Made by a program: the position numbers and the translations under genes
Notes under the pieces: model-generated
What the model was told of the DNA's origin: nothing
The model's input: only the letters and a program-made list of their open reading frames with translations
The model's database searches: none
Shown here: one piece after another, positions 25,601-38,496 of the stretch
Layout of the letters: each line of letters opens with the position of its first letter
How positions within the stretch are numbered: the first letter of the stretch is position 1
Origin: Sapria himalayana
Taxonomy: Eukaryota > Streptophyta > Magnoliopsida > Malpighiales > Rafflesiaceae
Assembly (NCBI GenBank): GCA_029783825.1
Contig: JAREIK010002029.1
Span: 124,001-188,000 of the forward strand
Direction: 5' to 3'
Length of the DNA: 64,000 nt

Positions 25601-27989
25601 ATTGATTTGCTTATGAATCATTTTATGTTTTGTAATTATATTTTATTTGATATCTATATAATAATAATAGATTATTAATTTATTTTTTGATCATTATTAT
25701 AATATTAATCACTAAAATTGTTTATATTAAATTTATATGAAATATAAATATAATGATATTTATAACTAAATATTGAATTCGCTTTTGAAAAAAATTAAAA
25801 AATTTTAATATTTTCAAAGGTTATAACCTTTGAAAATATCAAAAAATAATAAAAATAAATTTTTTGTTATTTTATTTTTTTAAATAAAACCTATAAACTA
25901 CTAAATGCATACACAATTAAATCGGTATACTCCTAAACCCCGTAATACCTAAATACATAAACCATTAAACCACTATATAATACATAATAATTAATAAATC
26001 TAATTTTTACTTCTATTTATTATAACTTTAAATATCATATCTATCAATAAAATTCTTTATATGTAGTTTATATTATACATAATTATAATGATTCTTATTA
26101 CTAAATATTGTATTCACATTTTTAAAAAAAATTAAAATTATTATAAATTTCAAAGTTTATAAACTTTGAAAATGTAAAAAAATATCAAAAATATTTTTTT
26201 TTGTTATTTCATTGTTTAAATAAAACCTATAACCACTAAATGCCTAAAAACATAAATTTTAAACTCCTTAATGACAGAACCTCTAAATACTTAAACCATT
26301 AAACTGGTAAACATTAATAATAATTAATAAATCTCATTTTAATCTTTATTCAGTATAATTTTATTTTTTTTTTAATTATTTATAAATTTATTTTTATAGA
26401 AATATTAATTAAAAAATAAATTATTAGTGAGATGGATCTAATTTAAATTAAAACACTATCCCTAAATAATAAATAATAAATCTCATTTTTTTTCATCATA
26501 ATTCAAAATATTCATTTTAATTATTTATTTGTTATTTATATATAAATATTAATTACAAAATAAATTGAGCTAGACAAAAATAATTTATATAAATTATTTT
26601 TCATCGAAAAATTATAGATAAACCTTTTAAAAGAAAAAAATTTTCAAAACAAAAAATTATTATATTGTAATATATTTTGCTTTGCTTCTGAATCATTTTA
26701 GGTTTTTTAATTATATTTTAATTGATATCTTTCTTATTAATAATAGATTAATAATTTATTTTTTGATCATTATTATAATATTTATCAATAAAATTGTTTA
26801 TATTGCATTTACATGATATATAATAATAAAGATTATTATATCTAAATATTATATTTACATTTGAAAATAATTTAAAAATTATTATATTTTTAAAGCTTAT
26901 CATCTTTGAAAATGAGATAAAATCACAAAAATAAATTTTTTATTATTTTATTGTTTATATAAAACATATAAACTAATAAATACCTAAATGCTTAAATCAA
27001 TAAACTCCTAAAACCCAAAACCCTTAAATACTTAAACATTTAAACTATCTTTAAAGGTTTATGTATTTATAAATAATATATAAATATCTATCAATAAATA
27101 ATAGTTTTTTAATTTATTTTTTGATCATTATTATATTTATATTTATATTTAGTTTATTAATATCTATCAATAAAATTGTTTATTTTTAATTTACATGATA
27201 TATAATTATTATGTTTATTATAAATAAATATTGTAGTCACATTTTAAGAAAATTTAAAAATTATTATATTTATAAATGTTATAACCTTCAAAATTGATAA
27301 AAAATTTGAAAAATAATTTTTTTTGTTATTTATTTATTTAAATAAAACATATAAACTACTAAATCCCTAAAAACTTAAATCACTAAACTCCTAAACTTCT
27401 AAATACTTAAACCATTAAACAGGTATACCATAAATAATTATTCATAAATCTCAATTTTATTTGTATTCATAATACTTTTAATATTCATTTTAATTATTTA
27501 TTAGTTTATTTTTATAGAAATATCAATTGCAAAATAAAATTATGAATGAGGCAAATATAATTTAAATAATTTATCTTCATCAAAAAAATTTATAACTTAT
27601 AAAAAGAATCAAAAATTCAAAAATAAAAAATTATTATTTAGTAATATATTTTACTTTGATTTTGAATCATTTTAAGTTTTGCAAATATATTTTAAATAAT
27701 ATCTATCTTATTAATAATAGTTTATTAATCTATTTTACGATCAGTATTATAATATGGATCAATAAAATTATTTATATTGAATTTATCATATATTTAATTT
27801 TTATTATTATTATAATTAAATATTGTATTAACATTTGAAAAAAAAATTAAAAATTACAATATTTTCAATGGTTATAACCTTGAAAATGATAAAAAATCTT
27901 AAAAATAGTTTTTTTGTTATTTAATTATTTAAATAAAACCTATAAACCGCAAAATTCATAAATACTTAAATTACTAAACTCATAAACCC
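22611..27989 (-). repeat. AT-rich satellite array R1, second part (reverse)
   Basis: Reverse monomers with palindrome cores near 23163, 23764, 24477, 25077, 25817, 26156, 26897, 27280 and 27870. One monomer is shortened near 26035, where two monomer positions are fused. The last 900 bp before element C match the flanks of A, D and E. The block around 26440 ('ctatccctaaataataaat') aligns with 60270 at about 30.1 kb after removing the hAT insertion. No gene is visible. Confidence 0.85.
25811..25836. repeat. Perfect 26-bp palindrome of the satellite monomer
   Basis: Exact copy of the 26-bp palindrome in array R1. Confidence 0.95.
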
Positions 27990-29762
27990 TGATACTACTG
28001 CACCACACACACATAACGACGGACCACAGTACATACGTGCACATATGCTTGTCCATTTTGGTGTAGCACTTAGAGGGGCCAGCAAGTCCTGGAAGTAGAT
28101 GGAAGTATGGGCTACCAGTTTGTAGAGGGCCACACTAGCAAGCCGGGATGATAACATTCAAACAACTGTCGAGACCGAGCAAAGTGGTCGGGAGTAAACC
28201 CAGGAGTAGCTAGGAGTGGGTCCAACTAGCCTTATCAGGCAGCATAGAGGGCCACCCAACCATCGCCTAACAGGAATAGCGATTATCCATGATTAATTGG
28301 AGAGCTGGCAAAATTCGAAGCATCACAAAGTAGGGCCAGTAAGCAATGGAGTCCAGACCCGCCACACACGAGCGAAAGATTCAAACTTGTAGTTTATGTT
28401 TGAAGTCTTATTTGTATTTTGGACTTTGTATGCACCATGTACTTGTAGAGATGGATCATGACATACTCACACACACAATCTTATCTGTTCTCTATGTAGC
28501 ATGCAATGAGGGCAACTGGACCCATGAGTATCTCTAAGTGGGGCCCACTAACACTTCCGAGAGCAAAGACCTATCTTTATAGCATTTTGTAATTTTACTT
28601 GTATTCTAGCTTGGTTGTACACGTAGATAATTAGACTATGAGATGGACCTCATCACACATGCACACCGATGCATGCATATTTTTCATATTTTATTGGTGC
28701 AACATACAGCCGCTTCTTGGAGCTCGAGGAGGAATCATTCTAACCCAAGAGATACTCTTTTGAGGATCATTGGAGTAAAAGAATGTGGAATACAGAGGCG
28801 AGAATGAATTGATAAATTTCCATAGATATGGACTAGTGGATTTATGGGTATTCAGTTTTATATGTATTCCATTGGATAGCAATGACATAGGCAAATGCTT
28901 GATGCTGCATGTCACACACATGCACATTCTTATATTTGCATAGTTCTAATATGGTTCATCATTCAGGTTCCTCCAAAGGCTTGGAAAAATCCGATTGGAA
29001 AGGATGCAGTGCACATAATGACTCAATGACAACCCTGAAGCCGGGGATGTCAGGTGATTTTAGTTTTATTCGTACTCTTGGAATTATTAGGCATTATGTT
29101 TTTTTATGTATTTTATGCATATAATCATTAAGGTGCATAGGATTTGGTGGGCTGGCCTAAATTAGTCAGCTTTTTAGTCTCTTGTAAGTTGTGTGCCAAA
29201 ATGATAAATAAATTGTGTATTTTCCAAAAAAAAAAACAAAAAAAACAATAAACCCTAAACTTTAAATCCGAAACCTTAAACCATAAACTATAACCCTAAT
29301 CCATAAACCCTAAATCCTAAATCTCATGTTTGTATTTTATAATCAAATGACTAAGTGTTAAATTTAAATTGAAATTCACAACTTTTAGAAATGTGACAAA
29401 TTTATCTTTTTGTATATGTAACACAAAGTCATGACTCAAGGGGTGAGTTATGGATTCAGGTCTCTTTCTTGCTTTAGATTTATTAGCATTAGCAATGGTC
29501 ATGATTGTATATTTTGTCTCTAGAACTCAAAAGCATATCGATTAGAATATGTCATAACTTGTGTCTCTCTGTTGAACATATTGTTATGGCACTGAGAATG
29601 ATCATGAATACATATTTAATCACTATAATACTGGGTCACAGTATGGATATCACCATAGCTTGTGCATTTTATCTTTATATTGCAAAGTCATTGCACTAGA
29701 ATTATTGTAACTTTGGACATTCCTCAAGAGCAAAAGTCATGACCCTAGAAATAGTTAAAGCT
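27990..29762 (+). mobile_element. Unclassified dispersed element, copy C (3' truncated)
   Basis: Inverted relative to A and D. It starts at 'tgatactactgcaccacac', the same edge as in A, D and E, and contains the GC-richer half, the AATAAA signal (29207-29212), an A-run (29226-29236) and telomere-like units. It stops at about 29762, equivalent to position 1080 of A, and is joined directly to forward satellite. About 50 bp are missing near 28550 compared with A and D. The open frame shared with other copies (here 29505-29699) is frameshifted after about 45 residues, which argues against coding function. Confidence 0.75.
29246..29322 (+). repeat. Degenerate telomere-like heptamers in element C
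   Basis: About eleven CCCTAAA-like units, including several perfect ones, follow the A-rich stretch after the AATAAA signal. Confidence 0.78.
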
Positions 29763-30496
29763 AGATTTATTATTTATTATGTATTATATATCGGTTTAAT
29801 GGTTACTGTATTTAGGCATTACGGGGTCTATGAGTTTACTTTTTTAACTGTGGAAGCATTTAATTGTTTATAGTTTTTATTTAAAAAATAAAAAAACAAA
29901 AAAAATTATTTTTATAATTTTTTGATATTTTTAAAGGTTAAAACGTTAGAAAATATAATAATTTTTAAATTTTTTTCAAAAGTAAATTCAATATTTAGTT
30001 ATAATAATCATTATATTTATATATCATATAAATTCATTATAAACTATTTATTGATAAATATTCTAATAATGATCAAAAAATAAATTAATAATCTATTATC
30101 ATAAGATAGATACCAATTACATATAATTACAAAACCTAAAATGATTTAGAAGCAAAACAAAATATATTACTATATAATAATATTTTGTTTTGAAATTTTT
30201 TTTTCTTTTAAAAAGTTTATCTATATTATTTTGATGAAAAATAATTTATATAAATTATATTTGTGTAACTCATAATTTATTTTGTAATTAATTATTATAT
30301 AAAAATAAACAAATAATAATTAAATTTGAATATTTAAAATTAAAATGAAAAAAAAATGAGATTTATTCTATATTATTTAGGATATACCGGTTTAATTTAA
30401 ATTAGATCTATCTCACTAATAATTTATTTTGTAATTAATATTTCTATAAAAATAAACTGATAAATAATTAAAATAAAATTAAAATTATACTGAATA
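29763..30496 (+). repeat. AT-rich satellite between elements C and D (forward)
   Basis: About one and a quarter forward monomers. The right-hand 400 bp match 1-398 closely, so the boundary of the ~30-kb unit is preserved. It holds an imperfect palindrome copy (GGTTAAAACG near 29936). No gene is visible. Confidence 0.85.
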
Positions 30497-32999
30497 ATTA
30501 AAATAAATTTATTTTGTTCCTCTCTCAACTCTAGAATGATTGCCAAGCTCTAACCAAAATAATAGGATCTTTTACATAATCTATATTATGTCTCATCATG
30601 TTTGATGTTGAATCACTAGGCTATCAAAGGTAATTTGACACATGTACGCTAACAGGCTAAACCAAAGTTCTACCCTATGTGTTGAAAAGCTACTTGTTGA
30701 GGATGCTATTTATATTGATTATTGTAATTTCTTCTAAAATATTTCTCATGCACACACTCAAAGAAATTTTTTTAAAATATAGTTCACCTCAAAAAAAATA
30801 ACCACCTTGTAGCCTATTAGAACAAACTAGCCCCTGGGCAGTTTTAGCAAGGCAAGAAGTATGGGCCCTTTTTCAATCAAGAATCAAAATATTTATTTTA
30901 TTGGCATGTCTAAGCCTTTTTTTATATTTTCTTAGATATGAAAAGTATCATTTCTTTCTTTTATATTAAATGAGTTATGTATACAAGCTCACAATACCCA
31001 AAAAGTTGTTAATGAATCATATTCGAATGTATAAAAGGTTTAATCATTGCTCAAAAATATTAGTCTTGCATATTGACACTTGAGGTCACAAATCAAAGGA
31101 AAAAGCTAAAGTGATATTTCAAATCCCAAGAATTTTAGCTATAGAAAGTTATAAAGAGTAGTACTCGAGCTTTAACTATTTCTAGGGTCATGACTTTTGC
31201 TCTTGAGGAATGTCCAAAGTTACAATCATTCCTAGCGTAATGACTTTGCAATATAAAGATAAAATGCACAAGCTATGGTCATATCCAATACTGTGACCCA
31301 GTATTATAGTGATTAAATATGTAGTCTTGATCATTATTAGTGCCATAACAATATGTTCACTAGAGAGACACAAGTTATGCCATATTCTCATCGTTATGAT
31401 TTTGTGTTCTAGAGACAAAATATACAATCATGATCATTTCTAATGCTATAATAATCTAAAGCAAGAAAGGGACTCAATCTATAACTCACCCATTGAGTCA
31501 TGACTTTGTGTTACATATACAAAAAGATAAATCTGTGACATTCCTAAAAGTTTTGAATTTCAATTTAAATTTAACACTTAGTCATTTGATTATAAAAGTG
31601 CAAAACATGAGATTTAGGATTTAGGGTTTATGGATTAGGGTTATAGTTTATGGTTTAGGGTTTAGGATTTTAAAGTTTAGGGCTTATGGTTTAGGGTTTA
31701 GGATTTAAAGTTTAGGGTTTATGGTTTTTTTTGTTTTTTTTGGAAAATACACACTTTATTTATCATTTAGGCACAACTTACAAGAGACTAAAAACTGACT
31801 AATTTAGGCCAACCCACCAAATCCTATGCATCTTAATGATTCTATGCATAAAATACATAAAAAAACATAATGCCTAATAATTCCAAGCGTACGAATACAA
31901 CTAAAATCACCTGGCATTCCCGACATCAGAGTTGGCATTGAGTCATTATGCGCACTGCGTCCTTTCCATTCGGATTTGTCCAAGCCTTTTGGAGGAACGT
32001 GAATGATGCACCATATTAAAACTATGAAATTTAAGATTGTGCATGTGTGTGTCATGCAGCATCAAGTGTTTGCCTATGTCATTGCTATGCAATGGAATAC
32101 ATGAAAAACTGAATACCCATAAATCCACAAGTCCATATCTATGCCACTTTCCAATTCATTCTCACCTCTGAATTCCACATTCTTTTGCTCTAATGATCCT
32201 CAAAAGAGTATCTCTTGGGTTAGAATGCTTCCTCCTCGAGCTCCAAGAAGTGGCTGTATGTTGCACCGATAAAATATCAAAAAATATGCATGCATCGGTG
32301 TGCATGTGTGATGAAGTTCATCTCATAGTCTAATTAATTATGCGTACAACCAATCTAGAATACTAGTAAAATTACAAAATGCTGTAAATATGGGTCTTTT
32401 GCTCCCGGAAAAGTACCATCGCCTAATTTTTATTTACAAAATGCAGTAGTGGGCCCCACTTAGAGATACTCATAGGTTCAGTTGCCCTCATTGCATGGTA
32501 CATAGAGAACAAGAAATTGTGTGCGTGAGTATATCATGATCCGTCTCTACATGTACATGGTACATACAAGTCCAAAATACAAATAAGCCTACAAACATAA
32601 ACTACATGTTGAATCTTTCGCTCCGTGTGGCTGGTCTGGACTCCATTGCTTACTGGCCCTACTTTGTGATGCTTCGAATTTTGCCAGCTCTCCAATTAAT
32701 CATGGATAACTGCTATTCCTGTTAGGCGATGGTTGGGTGGCCCTCTATGCTGCCTGATAAGGCTAGTTGACCCACTCCTAGCTACTCCTGGGTTTACTCC
32801 CGACCACTTTGCTCGGTCTCGACAGTTGTCTGAATGTTATCATTCCGGCTTGCTAGTGGGGCCCTCTGCAAGCTGGTGGCCATACTTCAAGTTGCTTCCA
32901 CGACTTACTGGCCCTCTAAATGTTACACCAAAATGGACAAGAATATGTGCACGTGTGTACAGTGGTCCGTCGCTATGTGTGTGTGGTGCAGTAGTATCA
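30497..32999 (-). mobile_element. Unclassified ~2.5-kb dispersed element, copy D (full length)
   Basis: Full-length partner of copy A in the same orientation, with matching flanks on both sides for at least 400 bp (left) and 900 bp (right). The start-to-start distance from A is about 30,098 bp. The AATAAA signal on the minus strand is at 31755-31760, next to a T-rich tract (31725-31741). The GC-richer region runs from about 32000 to 32999. Several open frames of 60-96 residues (31188-31427, 32733-33023 and others) differ in frame or end from their counterparts in A, and no protein family was recognised. It may be a decayed retroposon or a composite repeat. Confidence 0.75.
31612..31724 (-). 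repeat. Degenerate telomere-like heptamers in element D (longest copy)
   Basis: About fifteen units on the plus strand (TTTAGGG, TTTATGG, ATTAGGG, TTTAGGA, TTTAAAG and others), at least five of them exact TTTAGGG. It is about 35 bp longer than the tract in A because a block of four to five units is duplicated. Confidence 0.82.
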
Positions 33000-35900
33000 G
33001 GGTTTATGAGTTTAGTAATTTAAGTATTTAGTATTTTGTGGTTTATAGGTTTATTTAAATAATTAAATAACAAAAAAATTATTTTTATGATTTTTTCTCA
33101 TTTCAAGGTTATAACCATTGGAAATATTATAATTTTTAATTTTTTTAAATGTTAATACAATATTTAATTATAATAATCATAAAAATTAAATATAATGTAA
33201 ATTCAATATAAATAATTTTATTGATCGATATTATAATACTGATCATAAAATAGATTAATAAACTATTATTAATAAGATAAATATTAATTGAAATATATTT
33301 GCAAAACCTAAAACGATTCAAAATCAAAGTAAAATATATTACTAAATAATAATTTTTTATTTTAAATTTTTGATTCTTTTATAAGCATATAAAGTTTTTT
33401 GATGAAGATAAATTATTATATTATATTTGTCTCATTCATAATTTTATTTTGCAACTAATATTTCAATAAAATAAACTAATAAATAATTAAAATGAATATT
33501 GAAATTATAATGAATACAAATAAAATGAGATTATGATTAATTATTTACGGTATACCAGTTTAATGTTTAAGTATTTAGTAGTTTAGGAGTTTAGTGATTT
33601 AAATGTTTAGGCATTTAGTAGTTTATATGTTTTATTTAAATATTGAAATAACAAAATAATTATTTTTTCAAATTTTTTATCAATTTGAAGGTTATATCCT
33701 TTATAAATATAATAATTTTTAAATTTTTTCAAATGTGAATATATATTTAGTTATAATAAACTTAATAATTTTATATCATGTAAATTAAAAATAAAAATTT
33801 TATTGATAGATATTAATAAACTAAATATAAATATAAATATAATAATGATCAAAAAATAAATTAATAAACTTTTATTTATTTATAGATATTTATATATTAT
33901 TTATAAATACTTAAACCTTTAAAGATGATACCCATTAAAAATATAAATTTTTAAATTATATTCATATGTAATATAAATTTTAGTTATTATAATCTTTATA
34001 ATTATATATCATGTAAATTCAATATAAACAATTTTATTGATAATATTCTAATAATGATCAAAAAATAAATTAATAATCTATTATTAAAAAGATAGATATC
34101 TATTAAAATATAATTACAAAACCTAAATGATTCAAAAGCAATGCAAAATATATTACTATATAATAATTTTTTGTTTTGAAATTTTTTTTTCTTTTAAAAA
34201 GTTATCTATAATTTTTTGAGGAATATAATTTATATAAATTATTTTTGTCTAGCTCAATTAATTTTGTAATTAATATTTGTATATAAATAAACAAATAAAT
34301 AATTAAAACGAACATTTAAAATAATAATAATAAAAAATTAGATTTATTATTTATTATTTAGGGATACTATTTTAATTTAATTAGATCCGTCTCACTAAAA
34401 TTTATTTGTAATTATATTTCTATAAAAATAAAATGATAAATAATTAAATAAAAATTTAAAATTTTACTGAATAAAAATTAAAAAGGGAGATTTATGAATT
34501 ATTATTAATGATTACAGTTTAATGGTTTATGTATTAGAGGTTTGTCGTTTAAAAGTTTAGCGATTTTTGTTTTTAGGCATTTACTGTATATAGGTTTATT
34601 TAAACAATGAAATAATAACAAAAAAAATATTTTTGATATTTTTTCACATTTTCAAAGGTTATACCTTTGAAAATATAATAATTTTAAATTTTTTAAAAAA
34701 TGTGAATTACAATATGTTGTAATAATAATCATTAAATTATATCTAATATAACTTAATATAAACAATTTTATTGATAGATATGATATCAATTATCAAAAAT
34801 AAATTAATATGTTATTATTAATATGATAAATATAAATTAAAATATAATTAAAAAACCTAAAATGATTCAAAAACAATGTAAATTTATTACTAAATAATAA
34901 TTTATGTTTTTTATTTTTGCTTCTTTTTATAAGCTTATATATTTTTTGATGAAAAAATAAATTATTTAAATTATATTTGTATCACTCCTTAATTTATTTT
35001 TTAATTAATATTTCAATATATTATTTAAATTATATTTAAGGTTTACGAGTTTAAAGGTTTAAGTATTTAGGGGCTTCAGGGTTTAGGAGTTTATAGATTT
35101 ATGTGTTCAGGTATTTAATGGTTTATAAGTTTATTTAAACCAATGATATAACAAAAGATTTATTTTTGTTATTTTTTATCATTTTTGAAGGGTATAACCT
35201 TTGAAAATATAATAATTTTTAAATTTTTTCAAATGTAAATATAATATTTAGTTATAATAATCTTAATAATTATAAGTCATTTAAATTCAATATAATAATC
35301 ACATTGCTAGATATTATAATAATGATCAAAAAAAATTTTAATAAACTATTATTAATAATATAGCTAGTATTTAAAAATATCTTTGCAAATCTAAATTTAT
35401 TCAAATCAAGTAAAATATATTCTACTAATTAATAATTTTTTTTACTGTTTTGCTTTTTATAAGTTTATATTTTTGTTTAATATAAATAATTATTTAATTA
35501 TATTGTCTTTACTCATAATTTATTTTGTAATTTATAATTATATAATAATAACTGAATAAATTAATTAAAATAATTAATTTAACAATTATAATCGATACAA
35601 ATAAAATTGAGATTATTATTTATTATTCAGATTATACCGGTTTAATGGTTTAAGTATTTACGGTATTGTTTTTGGGTCTAAGAAGTTTAGTGATTTAAGG
35701 TGTTTTAGGCCTTTAGTGATTTTATTGTTATTATCTAAAGAATTAAAAAACAAAAATTTAATTTTTTGAATTTTTTTAATTTTTGAAAGGTTGTAACCTT
35801 TGAAAATATAATAATTTTAAATTATTTTAAATGTGAATAAAATATTTAGTTATAATAATCTTAATAATTATATATAATGTAAACAAAATATAAATAATTT

Positions 35901-38473
35901 TATTAATAAATATTATAATAATGATCAATAAATAATTTAATAAACTAGTTTTAATAAGTATGATATAAATTAAAATATAATTGTAGAATCTAAGATGATT
36001 CAAAATCAAAATAAGATATATTACTAAATAATAATTTTTATTTTAAAAATTTTGCCTAAGCATATATTTTTTTTGATGAAAAGTAAAATATATAAATTAT
36101 ATCTGTTTCACTAATAATTTATTTTGTAATTAATAGTTCTATAAAAATAATTGATAAATAATTAAAATGAATATTTAAAATTATAATGAATATTAATAAA
36201 AAGAGATTTATTATTTATTATTTAGGATATACCTATTTAATGGTTTAAGTTTTTTGTGGTTTTGGGGTTTAGGAGTTTATTGATTTATAAGTTTGCACAT
36301 TTAGGTGTTTATAGGTTTTATTTAATAAATGAAATAACAAAAAATTTATTTCTATGAATTTTCGTGATTTTCAAAGGTTATTACCTTTGAAAATATAATA
36401 ATTTTTTAATCTTTCTAAAATATGAATGCAATACTTAGTTATAATAATCTTAAAATTATATTTGATGTAAATTAATATAAAAAATTTTATTAATATATAT
36501 TATATAATGATCGAAAATAAATTAATAAACTATTATTAATAACTAGATATTAATTAAAATATATTTGCAGAACCCAAAATAATTCAAAATCAAAGTAAAT
36601 TATATTACTAAATAAATTTTAAATTTTTGAAATTTTGTTTATTTTTATAAGCTTATTTTTTTTCATAAAAAATAATATATTTAAATTATATGTCTCACTC
36701 ATTATTTATTTTGTAATTAATATTTCTATAAAAATAAACTAAAATATAATCAAAATGAATATTTAAATTATAATGAATACAAATAAAAATGAAATTATTA
36801 TTTATTATTTAGGTTATATAGGTTTAATGGTTTAAGTATTTAGGGGTTTGGGGGTTAAGAGTCTAAATATTTAAATGATTAGTCATTTAGTGGTTATAAT
36901 GTGTTATTTTAAATAATAAAATATAAAAAAATTATTTTTTTTGAAGGTTAAACCTTTGAAAATATAATAATTTTTAATTTGTTTAAATGTAAATATAATA
37001 TTTAGTTATAATAATCTTAATAATTATAAGATATTTAAAATTCAATATAAGTAATTTGTATTGTAATAGATATTATAAAAATGATTAAAAAATAAATTAA
37101 TAAACTATTAATTAATAAGATTGATAGCAATTAATATAAATGCAAACCTATATTGATTCAAAATGAAAGTAAAATATATTACTAAATGATAATTTTTTGT
37201 TTTTAAATTTTTACTTCTTTTTATAAGCATATATTATTTGTTTGATTAAAATAAATTATTAAATTATATTTGTCTCACTCTTTATTTATTTTGCAATTAA
37301 TATTTCTATAAAACTAAACTAATAAATAATTAAAATGAATATTTAAATTATTATGAATACAAATTAAATGAGATTTATGATTTATTATATATGGTATACC
37401 GGTTTAATGGAAAGTTAATTTAGAAGTTTTGTTGTTTAGGAGTTTAGCAATTTATGTTTTTAGGCATTTAGTGGTTTATAGTTTGTATTTATATAATAAA
37501 TAATAAAAAATTTTGATTTATTTGATTTTCAAAGGTTATAACCTTTAAAATAAAATAATTTTTTAATTTTTTGAAATGTGAATACCATGTAAAATTATAT
37601 TAATCTTAATAATTATATATCTATAAATTCAATATAAACAATTTTAATGATAGATAGTATTATAATGATCAAAAATTAAATTAATAAACTATATTAATAA
37701 TATAAATATTAATTAAATTATATTTACTTAACACAAAATGATTCAAAATCAAATCAAAATATATTACTAAATAATAATATTTAATTTTCAAATATTTCCT
37801 TCTTTTATAATCTTATATTTTTTATTGAATAAAAATAAATTATTTAAATAATATTTGTCTCACTCAATTTAATTTGTAATTAATTTTTTCTAAAAATTAA
37901 ACTTTAAATAATTAAAATGAATATTTAAAATTATAATAAATAGAAATAAAAATGAGATTTATTATTTATTAAGTAGTATATAGCTGTTAAAAAGTTTTAT
38001 GTATTTAGGGGTTTCGGGTCTATGAGCTTACTGAATTAAGTAAGTATGCATTTAATGATCTATAGGTTTTATTTTAAAAAGAAATAACAAAAAATTTATT
38101 TTATTATTTTTTCTAATTTTTTAAGGTTATAACCTTTGAAAATATAATAATTTTTAAATTTCATTTCAAAAGTGAATACAATATATATTTATAATAATCA
38201 TAATAATTATATATCATATAAATTCAATATAAACTATTTTATTGATTGATATTCTAATAATTATCAAAAAATATATTAATAATCTATTATGAATAAGATT
38301 GATATTACTTAAAATATAATATCAAAACTTAAAATGATTCAAAGCAAAACAAAATATATCACTAAATAATAATTATTTGTTTTTAAATTTTAAAGATATT
38401 TATAAGCTTATATATTTTTTGATGAAAAATATTTTTAATAAATTATATTTTTAACTCATAATTTATTTTATGA

Positions 38474-38496
38474 TTATATATATATATATATATATA
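38474..38496. repeat. (AT)n microsatellite within a monomer
   Basis: About 11 AT dinucleotides at the same monomer position as 7969-7993, about 30.5 kb away. Confidence 0.88.

Noticed and set aside
27656..27838. Ile/Asn/Tyr-rich open frames of 60-76 codons in satellite (also 5182-5412, 12558-12767, 33145-33327, 35827-36009, 41669-41857, 48176-48364, 52899-53093)
   Set aside because: They are the same monomer segment read in one frame; extreme AT content gives Ile-rich frames without meaning coding.
31612..31724. True telomere end
   Set aside because: Units are degenerate, only about 110 bp long, and internal, with the same tract in all element copies.
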